NCBI GenBank assembly: GCA_003313425.1
Contig: NHZP01000002.1
Span: 1,860,001-1,924,000, forward strand
From: Pseudopyrenochaeta lycopersici
Taxonomy: Eukaryota > Ascomycota > Dothideomycetes > Pleosporales > Pseudopyrenochaetaceae
Length of the DNA stretch: 64,000 nt
Reading direction: 5' to 3'
The notes under the pieces were generated by a model, which saw nothing but the letters and a program-made list of their open reading frames with translations, had not been told where the DNA came from and did no database searches. This document shows, piece after piece, positions 22,141 to 33,618 of the stretch (its first letter is position 1; every line of letters begins with the position of its first letter). The position numbers were made by a program, and so were the translations under genes.

Positions 22141-24552
22141 ATGCCACCGAAACGCAAAGCCGCTCCAACAGCGGCTGACGCCGAAGCCGAGGATGGCTGG
22201 GACGACCAGGACGAGGGGCCGATGAGTGACCAGGAGACATTTGATCAGCTCAAGGAAGAATTCGATGTGAAGGCCATGACCAAGCGAGCGCGTGCTAGCC
22301 GTGTCAGAGATGCGGCAGCAGATCTCTTCAGGAAATCTGACCAGTGGAACGCGCCGCTGAAGCCCGACCACCACAATCGTCCTCTCTGGGTAAACGATGC
22401 CGGCGGCATCATCCTCGAGTCCTTCCATGCACTCTTCGATGAGGCCCAGGACTTCTTGATCAACATTGCTGAGCCGCAGTCGCGAGTCTCCAAGATGCAC
22501 GAATACCAGCTTACCACTCACAGCCTCTTCGCCGCAGTTAGTGTTGGTCACTCTAGTAAAGAGATCATCGATAAGCTCGACAGGTACTCCAAGACAGCTT
22601 TGTCCGATGCCATCATCGCTTTCGTGGAGAAGTCGACCTCTGCATTTGGCAAGGCCAAGATTGTGCTAAAGAAGACGCTTTCCTACATTGAAAGCGAAGA
22701 CCCATCCATACTTCAGAAGCTTCTCCGTGATCCCATTGTTGCAGAATGCAGAGCAGACACGACCGACGGCCTCATCAAAGAAGCCGCACCGAAGATCGGT
22801 CAGATGGCCATTCCTGGTACCAAGATGGCCGCTGGCGCAAATCAGATGGCACAGCAGCAGCAGGTCGCCACAGAAAACCCGGCACCAAGCGATATGATTG
22901 CTTCCCTCAGAGAAGATGATGATGATGACGAAGTCGCTCAAGTTCACTCGTTCCAGATCAAGAGTGAGGAGCGGGAAAGGGTGGTGAAACGTTGTCGATC
23001 CATAGGTTTGCCGCTCACCGAAGAGTATGATTTCAACAACGATGAAGTGAATGCCAACCTAGAGATTGACCTAAAGCCCCATGCGCAGATTAGATACTAC
23101 CAAGAGAAGGCCCTGAGTAAAATGTTCTCAAATTCACGAGCGCGTTCAGGCATCATAGTGCTTCCTTGCGGCGCAGGCAAAACTCTAGTTGGCATCACTG
23201 CAGCCTGTGGCGTCAAGAAGTCTGTCATTGTTCTGTGTACCAGCGCCATGTCCGTTGTCCAATGGCGTGCCGAATTCATCAAGTGGTCCAACATCAACCC
23301 TGAGGACGTCGCTGTTTTCACTGCCGATAACAAGAACAGCTTTCCTCGCAATGCTGGTATCATCATTAGCACATACTCAATGATCAGCAATGCACGTAAA
23401 CGGTCATATGACGCAGAGAAGGTCATGCAATTCATTCGATCTCGTGAGTGGGGGCTGTTGATCGCCGACGAAGTGCACGTCGTTCCTGCCAACATCTTCA
23501 AGAAGGTCACCTATGAAATCGCGTCGCACGCTAAGCTCGGTCTTACTGCCACGCTACTTCGTGAGGACGATAAGATTGACGATCTCAACTTCCTGATTGG
23601 GCCCAAATTGTACGAGGCAAACTGGCAAGAGCTATCAGAGCAAGGGCATATCGCGAGAGTGCAGTGCGCGGAAGTTTGGTGCCAGATGACGCCTGAGTTC
23701 TACACCGAATGGCTAAAGCCTTCGTCATTGCAGAAGCGAGCATTGTTATCGATCATGAACCCAAGGAAGTTTCAAGCATGCCAGTTTCTGATCAACTACC
23801 ACGAGTCCCGAGGTGACAAGATCATCGTGTTTTCTGACAATGTGTACGCATTGGAGAAATACTCACGTAAGTTGGGAAAGGCTTACATTTATGGCGCAAC
23901 GCCTCAGCAAGAGCGCCTCCGCATTCTCGAGAATTTTCAACACAACGAACTTGTCAACACCATCTTTTTGTCCAAGATTGGTGATACTAGTCTAGACCTG
24001 CCAGAGGCGACATGTTTAATTCAAATCTCTTCACATTATGGATCACGGCGTCAAGAAGCACAGCGACTGGGTCGGATCCTCAGGGCCAAGAGAAGGAACG
24101 ACGAGGGCTTCAATGCATTCTTTTACTCGCTGGTCTCGAAAGACACAGACGAGATGTTCTATTCCTCCAAGCGCCAGGCCTTCCTTGTCGATCAAGGGTA
24201 CGCATTCAAAGTCATTACGCGTCTGGAAGGATTGGAGAACTTCGATCAGCTAGCCTTCGCGACGCCACAAGAGCGGCGAGAACTTCTCATGGATGTTTTG
24301 CTTGCTCGAGACGAGGATGCAAAGGAGGAGAGAATTGAAGGAGATGCGTTTGGCACCAAGTATGCTTCTGGAACAGGCAAAAAGAAGAGCGGGGTGAGGA
24401 GGGCGGCTGGCACACTCTCAGAATTATCCGGCGGTCAGGACATGGCATATATGGAGTACAATAAAAGTAGGAATAAAGAGCTGAAGGGAGTAAAAGGCGT
24501 CAAGAATAATTTTCTCAAGAAACTTGCCAGGTCTGGCCCGAAAAAGGCCTGA
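22141..24552 (+). CDS. SSL2: TFIIH DNA helicase/translocase XPB (Ssl2/Rad25)
   Basis: ATP-dependent 3'-5' translocase of TFIIH, needed for promoter opening by RNA polymerase II and for nucleotide excision repair. Single exon of 803 residues. Visible motifs are Walker A CGAGKT (343-348), the DEVH box (443-446), the XPB-specific RED loop in TATLLREDDKI (474-476), and motif VI QRLGRILRAKR (641 onward). The N-terminal domain contains HHNRPLWVNDAGGIILESF. An acidic Asp/Glu run (REDDDDDEV) separates the N-terminal domain from the helicase core. The start at 22141 is the first ATG, in ACCATGCC context, and gives the usual Lys/Ala-rich fungal N-terminus. It is notable as the only long intron-less multi-domain gene here apart from the FGAM synthase. 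Confidence 0.97.
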   Translation: MPPKRKAAPTAADAEAEDGWDDQDEGPMSDQETFDQLKEEFDVKAMTKRARASRVRDAAADLFRKSDQWNAPLKPDHHNRPLWVNDAGGIILESFHALFDEAQDFLINIAEPQSRVSKMHEYQLTTHSLFAAVSVGHSSKEIIDKLDRYSKTALSDAIIAFVEKSTSAFGKAKIVLKKTLSYIESEDPSILQKLLRDPIVAECRADTTDGLIKEAAPKIGQMAIPGTKMAAGANQMAQQQQVATENPAPSDMIASLREDDDDDEVAQVHSFQIKSEERERVVKRCRSIGLPLTEEYDFNNDEVNANLEIDLKPHAQIRYYQEKALSKMFSNSRARSGIIVLPCGAGKTLVGITAACGVKKSVIVLCTSAMSVVQWRAEFIKWSNINPEDVAVFTADNKNSFPRNAGIIISTYSMISNARKRSYDAEKVMQFIRSREWGLLIADEVHVVPANIFKKVTYEIASHAKLGLTATLLREDDKIDDLNFLIGPKLYEANWQELSEQGHIARVQCAEVWCQMTPEFYTEWLKPSSLQKRALLSIMNPRKFQACQFLINYHESRGDKIIVFSDNVYALEKYSRKLGKAYIYGATPQQERLRILENFQHNELVNTIFLSKIGDTSLDLPEATCLIQISSHYGSRRQEAQRLGRILRAKRRNDEGFNAFFYSLVSKDTDEMFYSSKRQAFLVDQGYAFKVITRLEGLENFDQLAFATPQERRELLMDVLLARDEDAKEERIEGDAFGTKYASGTGKKKSGVRRAAGTLSELSGGQDMAYMEYNKSRNKELKGVKGVKNNFLKKLARSGPKKA

Positions 24553-25069
24553 AGTATGTACAATAATCGGGATAGCGGGTACACAAAGTTTGTTCTTGGC
24601 GTTAGCTGGAAATGAAGTGTCAGAATGAGCCGCATATTTCGTGTTACGCACCCGCGAATGGCTCACATGTAGGTTTCATGCCATTGGCGTAGAATGGATA
24701 AGCCTGAACGCTGTGGCAACTAGCGTAGAAACGAATTCCGATAAAGTGGAAACTTTCGTATCTATGATGAGGTGTATCCACAATGCAACCGTTCACAACC
24801 CCCTCAACTTCGATATCATAGGGCCGACAGCGAGGCGTAAAATCACACGTGCGAAGTTGCACCATTACCTCCGTTTTAGGTACCTTATTCTAAGCTCATT
24901 ACAGCGAGTAGTAGCCGAACAGACCCATACTGGAGGCCAGAAGAACCCCTTCCACGGCTATCGGGGCCAGTGCGCTTCCGTCCTAGGCGATTCCCCGCAT
25001 AGTCTCTAAGCCTCCCTTTAAACTCGGGCCTCCGCCGTTTCCGCACCACTCACCGTTTGGCAACCGACC
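24553..25069. other. Intergenic: SSL2 3' flank and SDR promoter
   Basis: 517 bases with no recognisable gene, repeat or RNA. Confidence 0.45.
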
Positions 25070-26040
25070 ATGGATCGCCTGAGTTTTGATTTAGGTCTTG
25101 AAGGGAAGGCTGTTCTGGTAACAGGTGGTGGTGGCCTCATTGGACGCGTCGTTGTTGATCACTTCCTCGCTGCAGGCGCATATGTCTCATCGTTGGACAT
25201 TTCATATCCTGATGTCAATGATTCAGAGCCGGACAGTGCACGACCGGCTTTCAAAGCCATCCACTGCGATGTTGCGAGCGAGGAATCCGTACAGCGGGCG
25301 TTTGCTTCCGCAGTCAAGGCCCATGGTCCGATTGACATTTGCATAGCCCTGGCCTCCCTCGACCTTTCGGTGCTGAGGCCATCGTCATTTGCTACTGCCT
25401 CATTCAGTCAGCTGCAGAACGTGCTGAATGTAAACGTGGCAGGTACTTGGCTTACAGCGCGAGAATGGATCCGTGGTCTCCGTCAAGCCAAGGCTGACGG
25501 CAAAGCAATGGAGCATCCAAACCTTATCATCATTGGAAGCGAGTCTGGGCACTTTGGTGAGCGATTGAACGCCGAGTACAGCTTAGGGAAAAGCGCAATT
25601 CAAGGGGGGCCTGCTCATGTCATTGCGGGCAGAGGTTCCAAGGGAACATCCAGGTGCGCGGGTGAACGTTGTGGCTCCTGGACCAGTCCAGACTTCTCGG
25701 TGGTTCGAAGAGTGTCGAGCGGATCCCAATCAATACTATCATGAGGCTCAGGCAACGGTAATTCAGCCTTTCTGTTCCGCCTTCCCCATCATATTCGGCG
25801 TTTCACAGTCCTCGAGATTTACACTACTCTTACTTTGGGGAGCATGCAGATTATAGCTGACAAGTCTAGACTGCATTAGGCGAACCGATTCCTATCGAGG
25901 CTGTTGCAATGGCCATACTCTCTCTAGCCAGCCACAGATTCAGCAGCCATATACATGGCCAAATAGTCAACGTCGACGGCGGCAAGCAGGGCAAAGTAAT
26001 GTACACAAAGGAGGAGGGGATCCTCCTCCAGCACAAATGA
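25070..26040 (+). pseudogene. Short-chain dehydrogenase/reductase with a +1 frameshift
   Basis: Classical SDR fold. The cofactor motif TGGGGLIG lies at residues 18-25 and the catalytic YxxxK at Tyr170/Lys174 (YSLGK), preceded by IIIGSESG. The frame is interrupted right after the active site. A run of six G at 25604-25609 shifts translation, and the original frame ends at 25744. If one G is ignored, the continuation reads LLMSLRAEVPREHPGARV, NVVAPGPVQTSRW and, after an intron 25758..25869, HIHGQIVNVDGGKQG, ending at 26040; exon 1 is then a whole number of codons and the protein would be about 285 residues. This is either a recent inactivating insertion or a sequencing error in a homopolymer. 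Everything else in the gene looks intact, including a normal SDR C-terminus. Confidence 0.75.
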
Positions 26041-27248
26041 TATGCTTGCAATTGGGCCAGGCCTGCGAAGTTAGATCAAGTTACGATATTGATGAAGCAA
26101 TCGTCAACGCCATGAACCTCATAGTGCCGCTTGAGACGTGGCATCATATAGTTTCTAGCAGAGATTCAATCAATTTTGACAAATCGATCTCGATCTCGCA
26201 GTATCATAGCCCGGTGCCCAGACCCAGCTGTACGGATACTCATGTCAAGGGTAAGTTGACATGGTATACGCAAGGGCCTGCGCAGACCTTGCCTCCCCCG
26301 ACTCGAGACGCGTGACTTGACAGCAAACTTGCATGCGACACACACATGCTTTTCTCCTTCGCACATTGTATGGCTTGCGGCGATGAATGCCGGACAGGAA
26401 AGTGGAAGGCACCGAACTATTGGCCGGCATCTTCTGGGGACATGATGCTGCGGATGACAAGCATCGGTTTCCCAGCTAAAAACACGCACAACTTTACATC
26501 TAGATGGCTGTCGGAGATATTCCCATGTGAAGATCCGCTTTCGAAACACATACGAATGACGGCCGGATCTTCCCCTCGCCACCACGTGCGACGGCGCAAA
26601 AGAGATGATGCTGGCGACCAAGGGGTGCACGGATACATGCTTGCGAATGTCCGACGATGGCGGTTGGCCGGAGCACTAACGGGCAGCGGCTGTCGGGGGA
26701 CCTGACGCACGGCATACTTTAGCTACCAATCTGCACCATCGGAGTCAACCCCGTAGCGAATCAGTAGTCCCTTTTTACCCACAGCCTTATGGTTAATTGA
26801 CGCTACGATCTTCGGATCTTCAGGACCCCCCGGCTGGGAGGTAAAACCCTTTCTCTTTGGTTACACGTTGGTGGAGAGACATTCACCCACCAGCGCGTTA
26901 TTTTGCTGGAGACGTTGTCGCGGCGCATTGGTCGATCTGTGTCGGCGAGTATTCCCGCTTTTGATCAATTGGCTCTCGCCATCAGACCCCTGCAATGGAG
27001 GCCTGAGCTCATCATGCCTCCTCCCTTCCTCCCGCCGTTGTGCCTTCCCCACAGAAAATCCTGTCCTCTCGCATCACGAGCGAACAGTCAAATACAGTGG
27101 CATTGCACTGTCTCGTCCCAGATCCCAAGAGTAGAATCAATGCCTCTGACTCGCGTAACGTTTGGACTCCGCACGTGTCCCATCGAGCCCGTTCCATCTA
27201 GCATGTTCATTCCCTTATCGACCATTATCCATTAAGTGAAAGGTTGCC
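26041..27248. other. Intergenic region upstream of the Zn2Cys6 regulator
   Basis: About 1.2 kb. A 154-codon minus-strand ORF (26166..26630) has no family resemblance and looks like chance. Most of the interval should be the regulator's promoter and 5' UTR. Confidence 0.4.
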
Positions 27249-29818
27249 ATGGCGAACTTTCGGCCTCTCCAACCTGCCCCTATGGACCAAGAGGCGCCGC
27301 ACCAGCCGCAGAGCAGACCACTACTGACCCAGAAGCCTAAACGGACGGTGACGCTCGGTGCGTGTGTGGCGTGCAGGAAGAGGAAATCAAAATGCGATGG
27401 CAGCCGTCCCGTGTGTACGTGCTGTGTGCAAAAGGACACGGACTGTGTATATGAATTAGGGCCGAACGAGAAGCCGTCACAGGCTATGAAGCGGAAGAAC
27501 GAGGAAATGCAAGGCGAGCTCTCGGATCTACGTCAACTTTACGACTTCTTACGATTACGTCCCGAAGAGGAGGCTATAGAGATCCTGAGGCGTATCAGGA
27601 CAAATCCCCCAGACACCTCCCCGTCTCAGCGCATCCAAGAGTTGGCAGACTTCGTCCGTCATGGAGACTTGATACCGCCCAAACAACCTTACACACCACA
27701 ATCCGACTATAACCGCCAACCCGGACAGTCGGTGACTCTTCCCCCACTACGTCTGGCCTTGGATTTAACGAGCAATTTTGACTCCCACAATCTTCAATTC
27801 CCCGGCATTCTCTCCATGGAGCCAATGGAACCGAGTAGTCAACGGAGAAGATATGCCTCAGACGCGGATGTCTCAGCTCGGTATGTGTGTCTAGGCTCGC
27901 TACCTGATTCTTTTTGACCAACTTTAGCTCAGATAACGAAAGCTTTCCCCGTCATCCTACACCAACAGACGCTATCTTGTACCCTCCCTCGGTAGCAAAC
28001 CTAGATGATCCGACAGTGGATCCGCGGCTGGCCTCCCTCGGCAAGTGGACAACTGTGACCACCGACATCAGATTCCTAGTGGCTCTCTTTTCAGCATGGG
28101 ACTTGCGCGAACATGTCTATTACCACTATTTGGACCGAGAGGCCTTTCTTGATGATATGGCCAATGGGCGTACCGATTTCTGCTCGACACTTCTTGTCAA
28201 CGCCTTGCTTGCTTCCGCCTGTGTATGTCCACACTGCCCCCTACTTTTCCTCTACGCCTTTTAATAGTCAATGTTGTTTTACTTTTAGCTAATGCCTTAG
28301 TAGTTCCATTTCTCGGCTGTAAGAGATCGACAGAAGCCATTTTCCGAAACGTCAATGACGACAGTCTTTTATAAAGAAGCCCGACGCCTTTGGGACCTAG
28401 AAGATGGGAAAGATAGTCTCACTAAAATACAGGCTAGCATCTGTCTCTGTGAGTCAATTACGCTTGTCGGATTTGCTGTCTACCTTCAACCGTCACCATC
28501 TCTTCTTGTCGTGCACAACAGAAGGCTGCATGATGATTTCCGGAGCACTTCCAGATCTACGCTAACGGACGTGTCATCGTAGATTTAGTATTAGGGAAGC
28601 ATGGTCGAGATAAAGTCGGCCACACATTCCTCCTCGAAGGTTGTCGAATGGGCCGCGACCTCGGTCTTTTTCAACTGCAACGGCCACAAGCTAGCCATAG
28701 TCACACAACTGTGCGGCAGAAGAGAATGGATGAAGTTCGAGCCACTACTGCCTGGACACTATTCAATTTTCAATTGTTAGTCAAGGCTATACTGTACCAG
28801 TCATAAACAGCAGCTGATGCGAACTAGATCTATGGCATTTGTCTACTCAACCCCACTCATTATCAAAACGCCACCGCCGGTTGCTATTCCATATCATGAT
28901 ACCCTGAAGGCTGCAGGTAAACATGGCCACCATGGTTTTAAGAGCCAGCTAACTTTAGTCTGCAAAGCCCTCTTTCGTTCAGAATGTGAAAAGCATATTA
29001 TCATTCTCGATTGCATCAAGACGAGTCGCGATCTTGATGATCCTAAAAAGAAAATTCCAGCAATGCCAGACCATATTGAGGCCTGTTATTTGCGGTTGAT
29101 AGCTTGGTGGGAATCACGATCATCAGATATAGACCCAGACAGGGTGCCTTCTAAAGAGAACATACTTTGCGCGTACGTCTGGATTCACAGCTAGATGCAC
29201 GGAAAGCTAATCAAATCTAGTATGATGTACAACGTAAACATCATCAACCTGTTCCAACCATTGCTTGATGCTGAAAGCCCACTCGATCGCATCGATCCGT
29301 ACCGTGACCGCGCGCGCTCCTCTACGTCAGCCTCAATGAAGGAAATACGGCGGCTCCTCGCTCTTCAAGAGACACGCCATGGCTGGATGGACGCCATCAC
29401 ATTAATACTACACCCTATTAGCGTCGTAAGTTTCGGCACTTTAGAAGAGATTTCACGCAACTACCCAGACCCGATCTCCCTTGAGAGGAGTGAACCATAT
29501 AAAGGCATTCAGACTTGTCTCCGTGCGTTGAGTAGTTTGTCAAGCTATAGCTATTATGCACAACCCCTCTTTCGGCTACTCAACCAAAAGTGTCAAACAC
29601 TTGGCGTCCGAGTCCCTCTCGAGGTGCTGAAAACGCTTGATTACTATATTAGCGACGAATGGACAAAGAACGCTGTAAACCTGGTCAGCAGCCAGTACAT
29701 TGCGGATATGAGCAAGACGGCCAAAGATGCGGAGCGTATAAACATGGATGCTATCATATCAGAATGGGAGGGACTTTCTCTTGATGAGGCAGGGAAACGG
29801 CAAGGTGAAGCGAATTGA
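27249..29818 (+). CDS. Zn(II)2Cys6 fungal transcription factor, NIT4/NirA-like architecture
   Basis: Nuclear sequence-specific regulator. Seven exons close in frame: 27249..27880, 27928..28222, 28304..28448, 28583..28775, 28828..28916, 28959..29172 and 29221..29818, giving 721 residues. The binuclear zinc cluster uses Cys39, 42, 49, 56, 59 and 66 with the basic stretch RKRKSK, and an extra Cys58 lies between the fourth and fifth ligands. A linker and a short heptad-like helix (MKRKNEEMQGELSDLRQLY) follow and may dimerise. The middle-homology region carries YYHYLDREAFL and LLEGCRMGRDLGLF, typical of the family. The NIT4-like resemblance is in overall architecture, so regulation of nitrate assimilation cannot be inferred. 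It lies downstream of the frameshifted SDR on the same strand, but nothing shows they are functionally linked. Confidence 0.9.
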
Positions 29819-31136
29819 CAAAGTTTTAGGCCCAATTCAGCTGAGGCCTTGGTTGATACATTTTCAGGTGCGTTGAATGGGTATACCCGATTGACTTAAT
29901 CTCGTAGATTGCTCTGCTGTCCAATAACACTAGCTTTGATGCGTGTTCATTATCACAATCATCGCACTTATCACGCCTATCATACCTATTTCCCCTTTTC
30001 ATCATCTCTGCAGGTTTCATATCAATCACCTCTTCATTGGGCGCATACCTCGGAATCACTTTTATGCCCTCATCCGCCTTTCCCCCGTTATCAATTCCCG
30101 AATAATATGATCTTCGACCAATTGCTCATAAGTTATTGCCGTAACATGACTCACCGCTTGTTGCGCCTCCCATAGTCGGCCCTATTCAAACTTGGCACAA
30201 CACTCACAAAATGTAGAATGGTGACAGCACGTTGGCGCCGGCTCGAAGTTCCGACCTCCGCCTCGGTATGCTTTCCCATCACCATGAACCTGTGGAGCTA
30301 TTGTGGGAGCTGCATGCCATGCATGTTGAGTCGTGGTCGTTGCATCTTGTAATAAAGTTGGAAGCGAGGAGAATACGTAAAAGATTTGTAAAAGAAGTTG
30401 CACGTAGCTCTTCTGGATCCCGAAACATGGGATTACAGAGGAAACTGGACGTCAAGTGAACTGTTGAAGCACTTGAGGTCTATGAAGAATGCGTACCAAA
30501 GTGACGCGCAGGATGCACTCAAACGGGCTGCTTGCAACCCCTGTCGCCGAAATCGAACCGGTTTACGATCTCCGATCGGAACGCAGGTGACGAGGGCTAT
30601 CTGCATACCATGCTTGACTCTTGCAGTTCATGGTATAGCTTCATTGACTCCATATTGTCTAGGTGCATGTTGAACCGAAAACGAGAACGAGCGCGATTTG
30701 TTGATCAACACCGCTTCAGCTTCGCGATTTATCCGGCGTATTTCCGATAGCGCCTCGGCTTGATGCTTACTTTTATACATGCGGGTGGCATCTCCGCCTG
30801 TGCTGGGAATGAAGAACGTAGGACCGGGCACCCATGATTTTCTGAGGTCAGGTTCCGGGCATGCTGGCAGGCAACAGGCTTTAGGAAATAAACTTTGAAC
30901 TACTCAACTGCAACCAAGTGAGGGGTGTACCAGAGTGCTGGGTCCAACTTTTGGTCTTTGGCAGAAGCCGACGGCAACTTGGCTGCCCCTGTACGGCATT
31001 CAGGATTCGGGGCCACGATTCCTTGCTCTTGGCGATATAACGATTGCTGCTATTGCGCATTACATCATCGTTTTGTACCATGGATTTTTCGGATTTATCG
31101 TACAAGAGGTTTGGACCCTCATCGCTTCACAGCCGG
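29819..31136. other. Intergenic, with weak coding-like fragments
   Basis: About 1.3 kb. A plus-strand stretch around 30398-30560 (beginning LLDPETWDYRGNWTSSELL in one frame) and a minus-strand stretch around 30660-30830 look slightly protein-like. They lack start codons, splice sites and neighbours that would make a gene, and may be decayed coding fragments or chance. Confidence 0.3.
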
Positions 31137-32428
31137 TCAACGCCACGATCCTGCATGCCGTGCGAATCTTCGTGCTTTTGGGAGACTAATGGCGCACATG
31201 CCACCGGCAGGGAGTGCGTCATTCGAACAGACATTGCCGCAACCGCCACAGTTGTTGATGTCGCCTTGGGTTTGGGTATTGGTACAATCATCCGCAGTTG
31301 TGCCGCAGAGATCAGGTTTCGGTTCGGCGCACGGCCAGATTGTCGTACGTCGAGACGACACTAGACGTGGATGTTACGGTCAGAGTCGCAGTCATGGTTG
31401 TCAGCGGAGTCTGAATCACGTTAGTGAAATTCGAGCCGTGCCGGCAGTTATGAGATCGTATCGGCAGATAAGAATCCTAGCTTACAGTGATGGTAGTTAT
31501 AGTTTCTAGACTCAGTTTAATCGTGTCAGCAAACTAGCCAGGATAGATGCTACTTGCGTTGCCATGACAAACGATGTACGGTAGCTGCTGAGACAACTGC
31601 ATGCCGTGAAGATCACATCGCATGCGACGTAGTTGATAGCAGCGGGCGCAGCGGAGCATGAAGGGCCAGGTGGAGGGGTTGAGATTAGGGTTAGTGCTGA
31701 TGTAGGTGTAATGGTGAGAGAGTTGAACTCTTTTGAAGAGGCCACTGGTGTAAGAGTGCTTGATGTGATGAAATACTTGAAAGAATCGTATAGCTAGAGA
31801 TAGTCCTATTCGAAGAGATGATGTTTGTTGAAGATACCATGCTAATCGAGAACATAGCGCTACTTGAAGAGGTAATACTGCTTGATGAGAGACCTCTTGA
31901 AGTGCTTGAGATAAGACTAATCGAGGTACTGCTTGATGTCTGGGAAGATGGAATTCCCAAAACACTAGAAGAGACGATGTCTAGCGTCCTGGAAGAAGAT
32001 CTTGATGAAGACTTATCATGGTCCTGTCACAAAGGTTTCGAATGTGCCGCCCAAAAGCTCAGTAGATAAGGTAATAGCCAGCGGGACTTTAGTGGTTGAG
32101 AGTAATGTGACCAATGAGTCGAGCGAGAGTGACTTGGTGGAGTTACGTGAGAGTATACTTTTGCTTTAAGCCCTCAGCGGAGTGGGGGGGCAGATGGGCA
32201 TTGGAAAGTGGTTGCGGTGCTGTTAGACGTCGAGGCCTGCTTCTTTATTAATTTATCAATACTCACGAAGTAGTAGTAGTAGTAGTAGTAGTCACTGTTG
32301 TCGTTACGGTAGAGGAGACTGTCAGATATGACGTTACCAGCGCTCAAGGTCTGAGTCAGTAAGCTCGCGTCCGTGACTGTGACCTCAGTAAAAATAGTTG
32401 TTAGGAGCGCTGTGACAGTGGAAAACAC
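31137..32428 (-). pseudogene. Decayed or unresolved Ser/Thr-rich cysteine-module surface protein gene
   Basis: Several minus-strand frames carry the hallmarks of a fungal secreted or wall protein without forming one ORF. In order they are a Thr-rich run ending in seven ACT codons next to a GTGAGT donor, a Ser-rich block (31960..31740, with strings such as TSSSTSISLISSTSRGLSSS), a cysteine segment PGPSCSAAPAA with CDVIFTACSCLSS, a Thr/Ser segment TATLTVTSTSSVVS, and a Cys module DLCGTTADDC followed by GDINNCGGCGNVC. Frame changes between blocks are only partly explained by possible introns (for example 31819..31776), and the change just before the Cys module leaves too little room for one. It could be a pseudogene or a multi-intron gene with errors. 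No function assigned. Confidence 0.4.
32271..32292. repeat. (TAG)7 trinucleotide microsatellite
   Basis: A perfect trinucleotide run. On the minus strand one frame reads as consecutive threonine codons within the Ser/Thr-rich gene remnant, so it may be a variable mucin-like repeat. Confidence 0.8.
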
Positions 32429-33618
32429 AGCATCGACTACTATGCCAATACTGAGAACCGATGAGCGATATCGTAAACTCTAAAATCCAATCCATAACTG
32501 ATTGGAGACTTCACTCAAGAGCAAGCACTCGGGCGTTTGATCTGTTTGTCTGACACCAACGTTGGCGGCTGCCAGCAGAATGAGTGGGTGGGATGGCGTT
32601 ATTATGAACATTCATGATAGTAGAGGGAGAAAGCCCAAGTAATATCAACGGGAATCGATAGGTGGGTGATGCTGCATGTTGAAGTGCGAAAGTTCTCTAC
32701 CACTGGCGATTGATCGTCATGCTTAACCATGTTTTCCATAATGAGGTTCTGATTATCGACAATATGTCTTGACATGAGGTTGGTTTGCTCCTGGCCATGC
32801 TGGATGAGGCTTTAGGTTAAGGCTCAAAAGCCGATGTGGAAATTAGGACGGCGGGAGGACGTAGAGTGATTATTCCCAAAGAGACCTCGGTCAATCCCAT
32901 ATTTCTATCTTGGGACAAATTTCACTTGCTATTCCTTAAGGAGCCTACCTCCAAAACTTTTCACTGGTGAACAATTTGCATTTTCGACGGGTGGTAGTGA
33001 ACCCGAGTCTGTCACTTCCTTAGGACTGCACTATCCTCACAAATCATGTTCTAACGTGTCGATGACGTTGTTTTAGAAGACAACAGAAGGTGCGTCACAA
33101 TTTCCACAGAGTGGATATAGTGACCCGCGAACGGAGTCTTCACTGTGGAATCATCAGAGGGCAAATGACCTTTCGAGAGGCAGAAGCCAATCCTCACACA
33201 ACGCACAGTACAGAGCAAGCGATCACCATCCATACTGTTCATCAAAACTAATTTAGACGTTGTAATACCTCATGATGATACTCGCAAGTTGATGAAGCGC
33301 ATTAATTAATTGCTCTTGCATATGCTGAGCGCCAGAAAAAGGCGCAAACATCGTCATGCCTTTATGGCTTGCAGTGCTCATTGATGTTCAACGAAGTGAG
33401 CAATACGCGTCAAGTCGTATGTGCAAAACCATTTTTCTTTCAATTGGTTGCTGTGATTGTTTTGATGAGCGGGAAAGATCGAACGAAAAAACGTCCGTCA
33501 ATTCCAGGTAATCTGCATGTTCATGCGGAGTTGGATTCTGAACCTCGGTTCCCAAGAGGTGTCAAATACGACCTCAACCTCACGCTCACCATCATCATGA
33601 AAACCACATATTTTCATC
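32429..33618. other. Intergenic region before the crotonase gene
   Basis: About 1.2 kb without a recognisable gene or repeat. It should contain promoters for the Ser/Thr-rich locus and the crotonase. Confidence 0.4.

Noticed and set aside
26166..26630. 154-codon minus-strand ORF as a gene
   Set aside because: No recognisable domain, splice context or neighbouring promoter; composition is like intergenic DNA.
25070..29818. Biosynthetic cluster formed by the SDR and Zn2Cys6 regulator
   Set aside because: No backbone enzyme (PKS, NRPS, terpene synthase) or other tailoring enzymes lie nearby, and neighbours are housekeeping genes.
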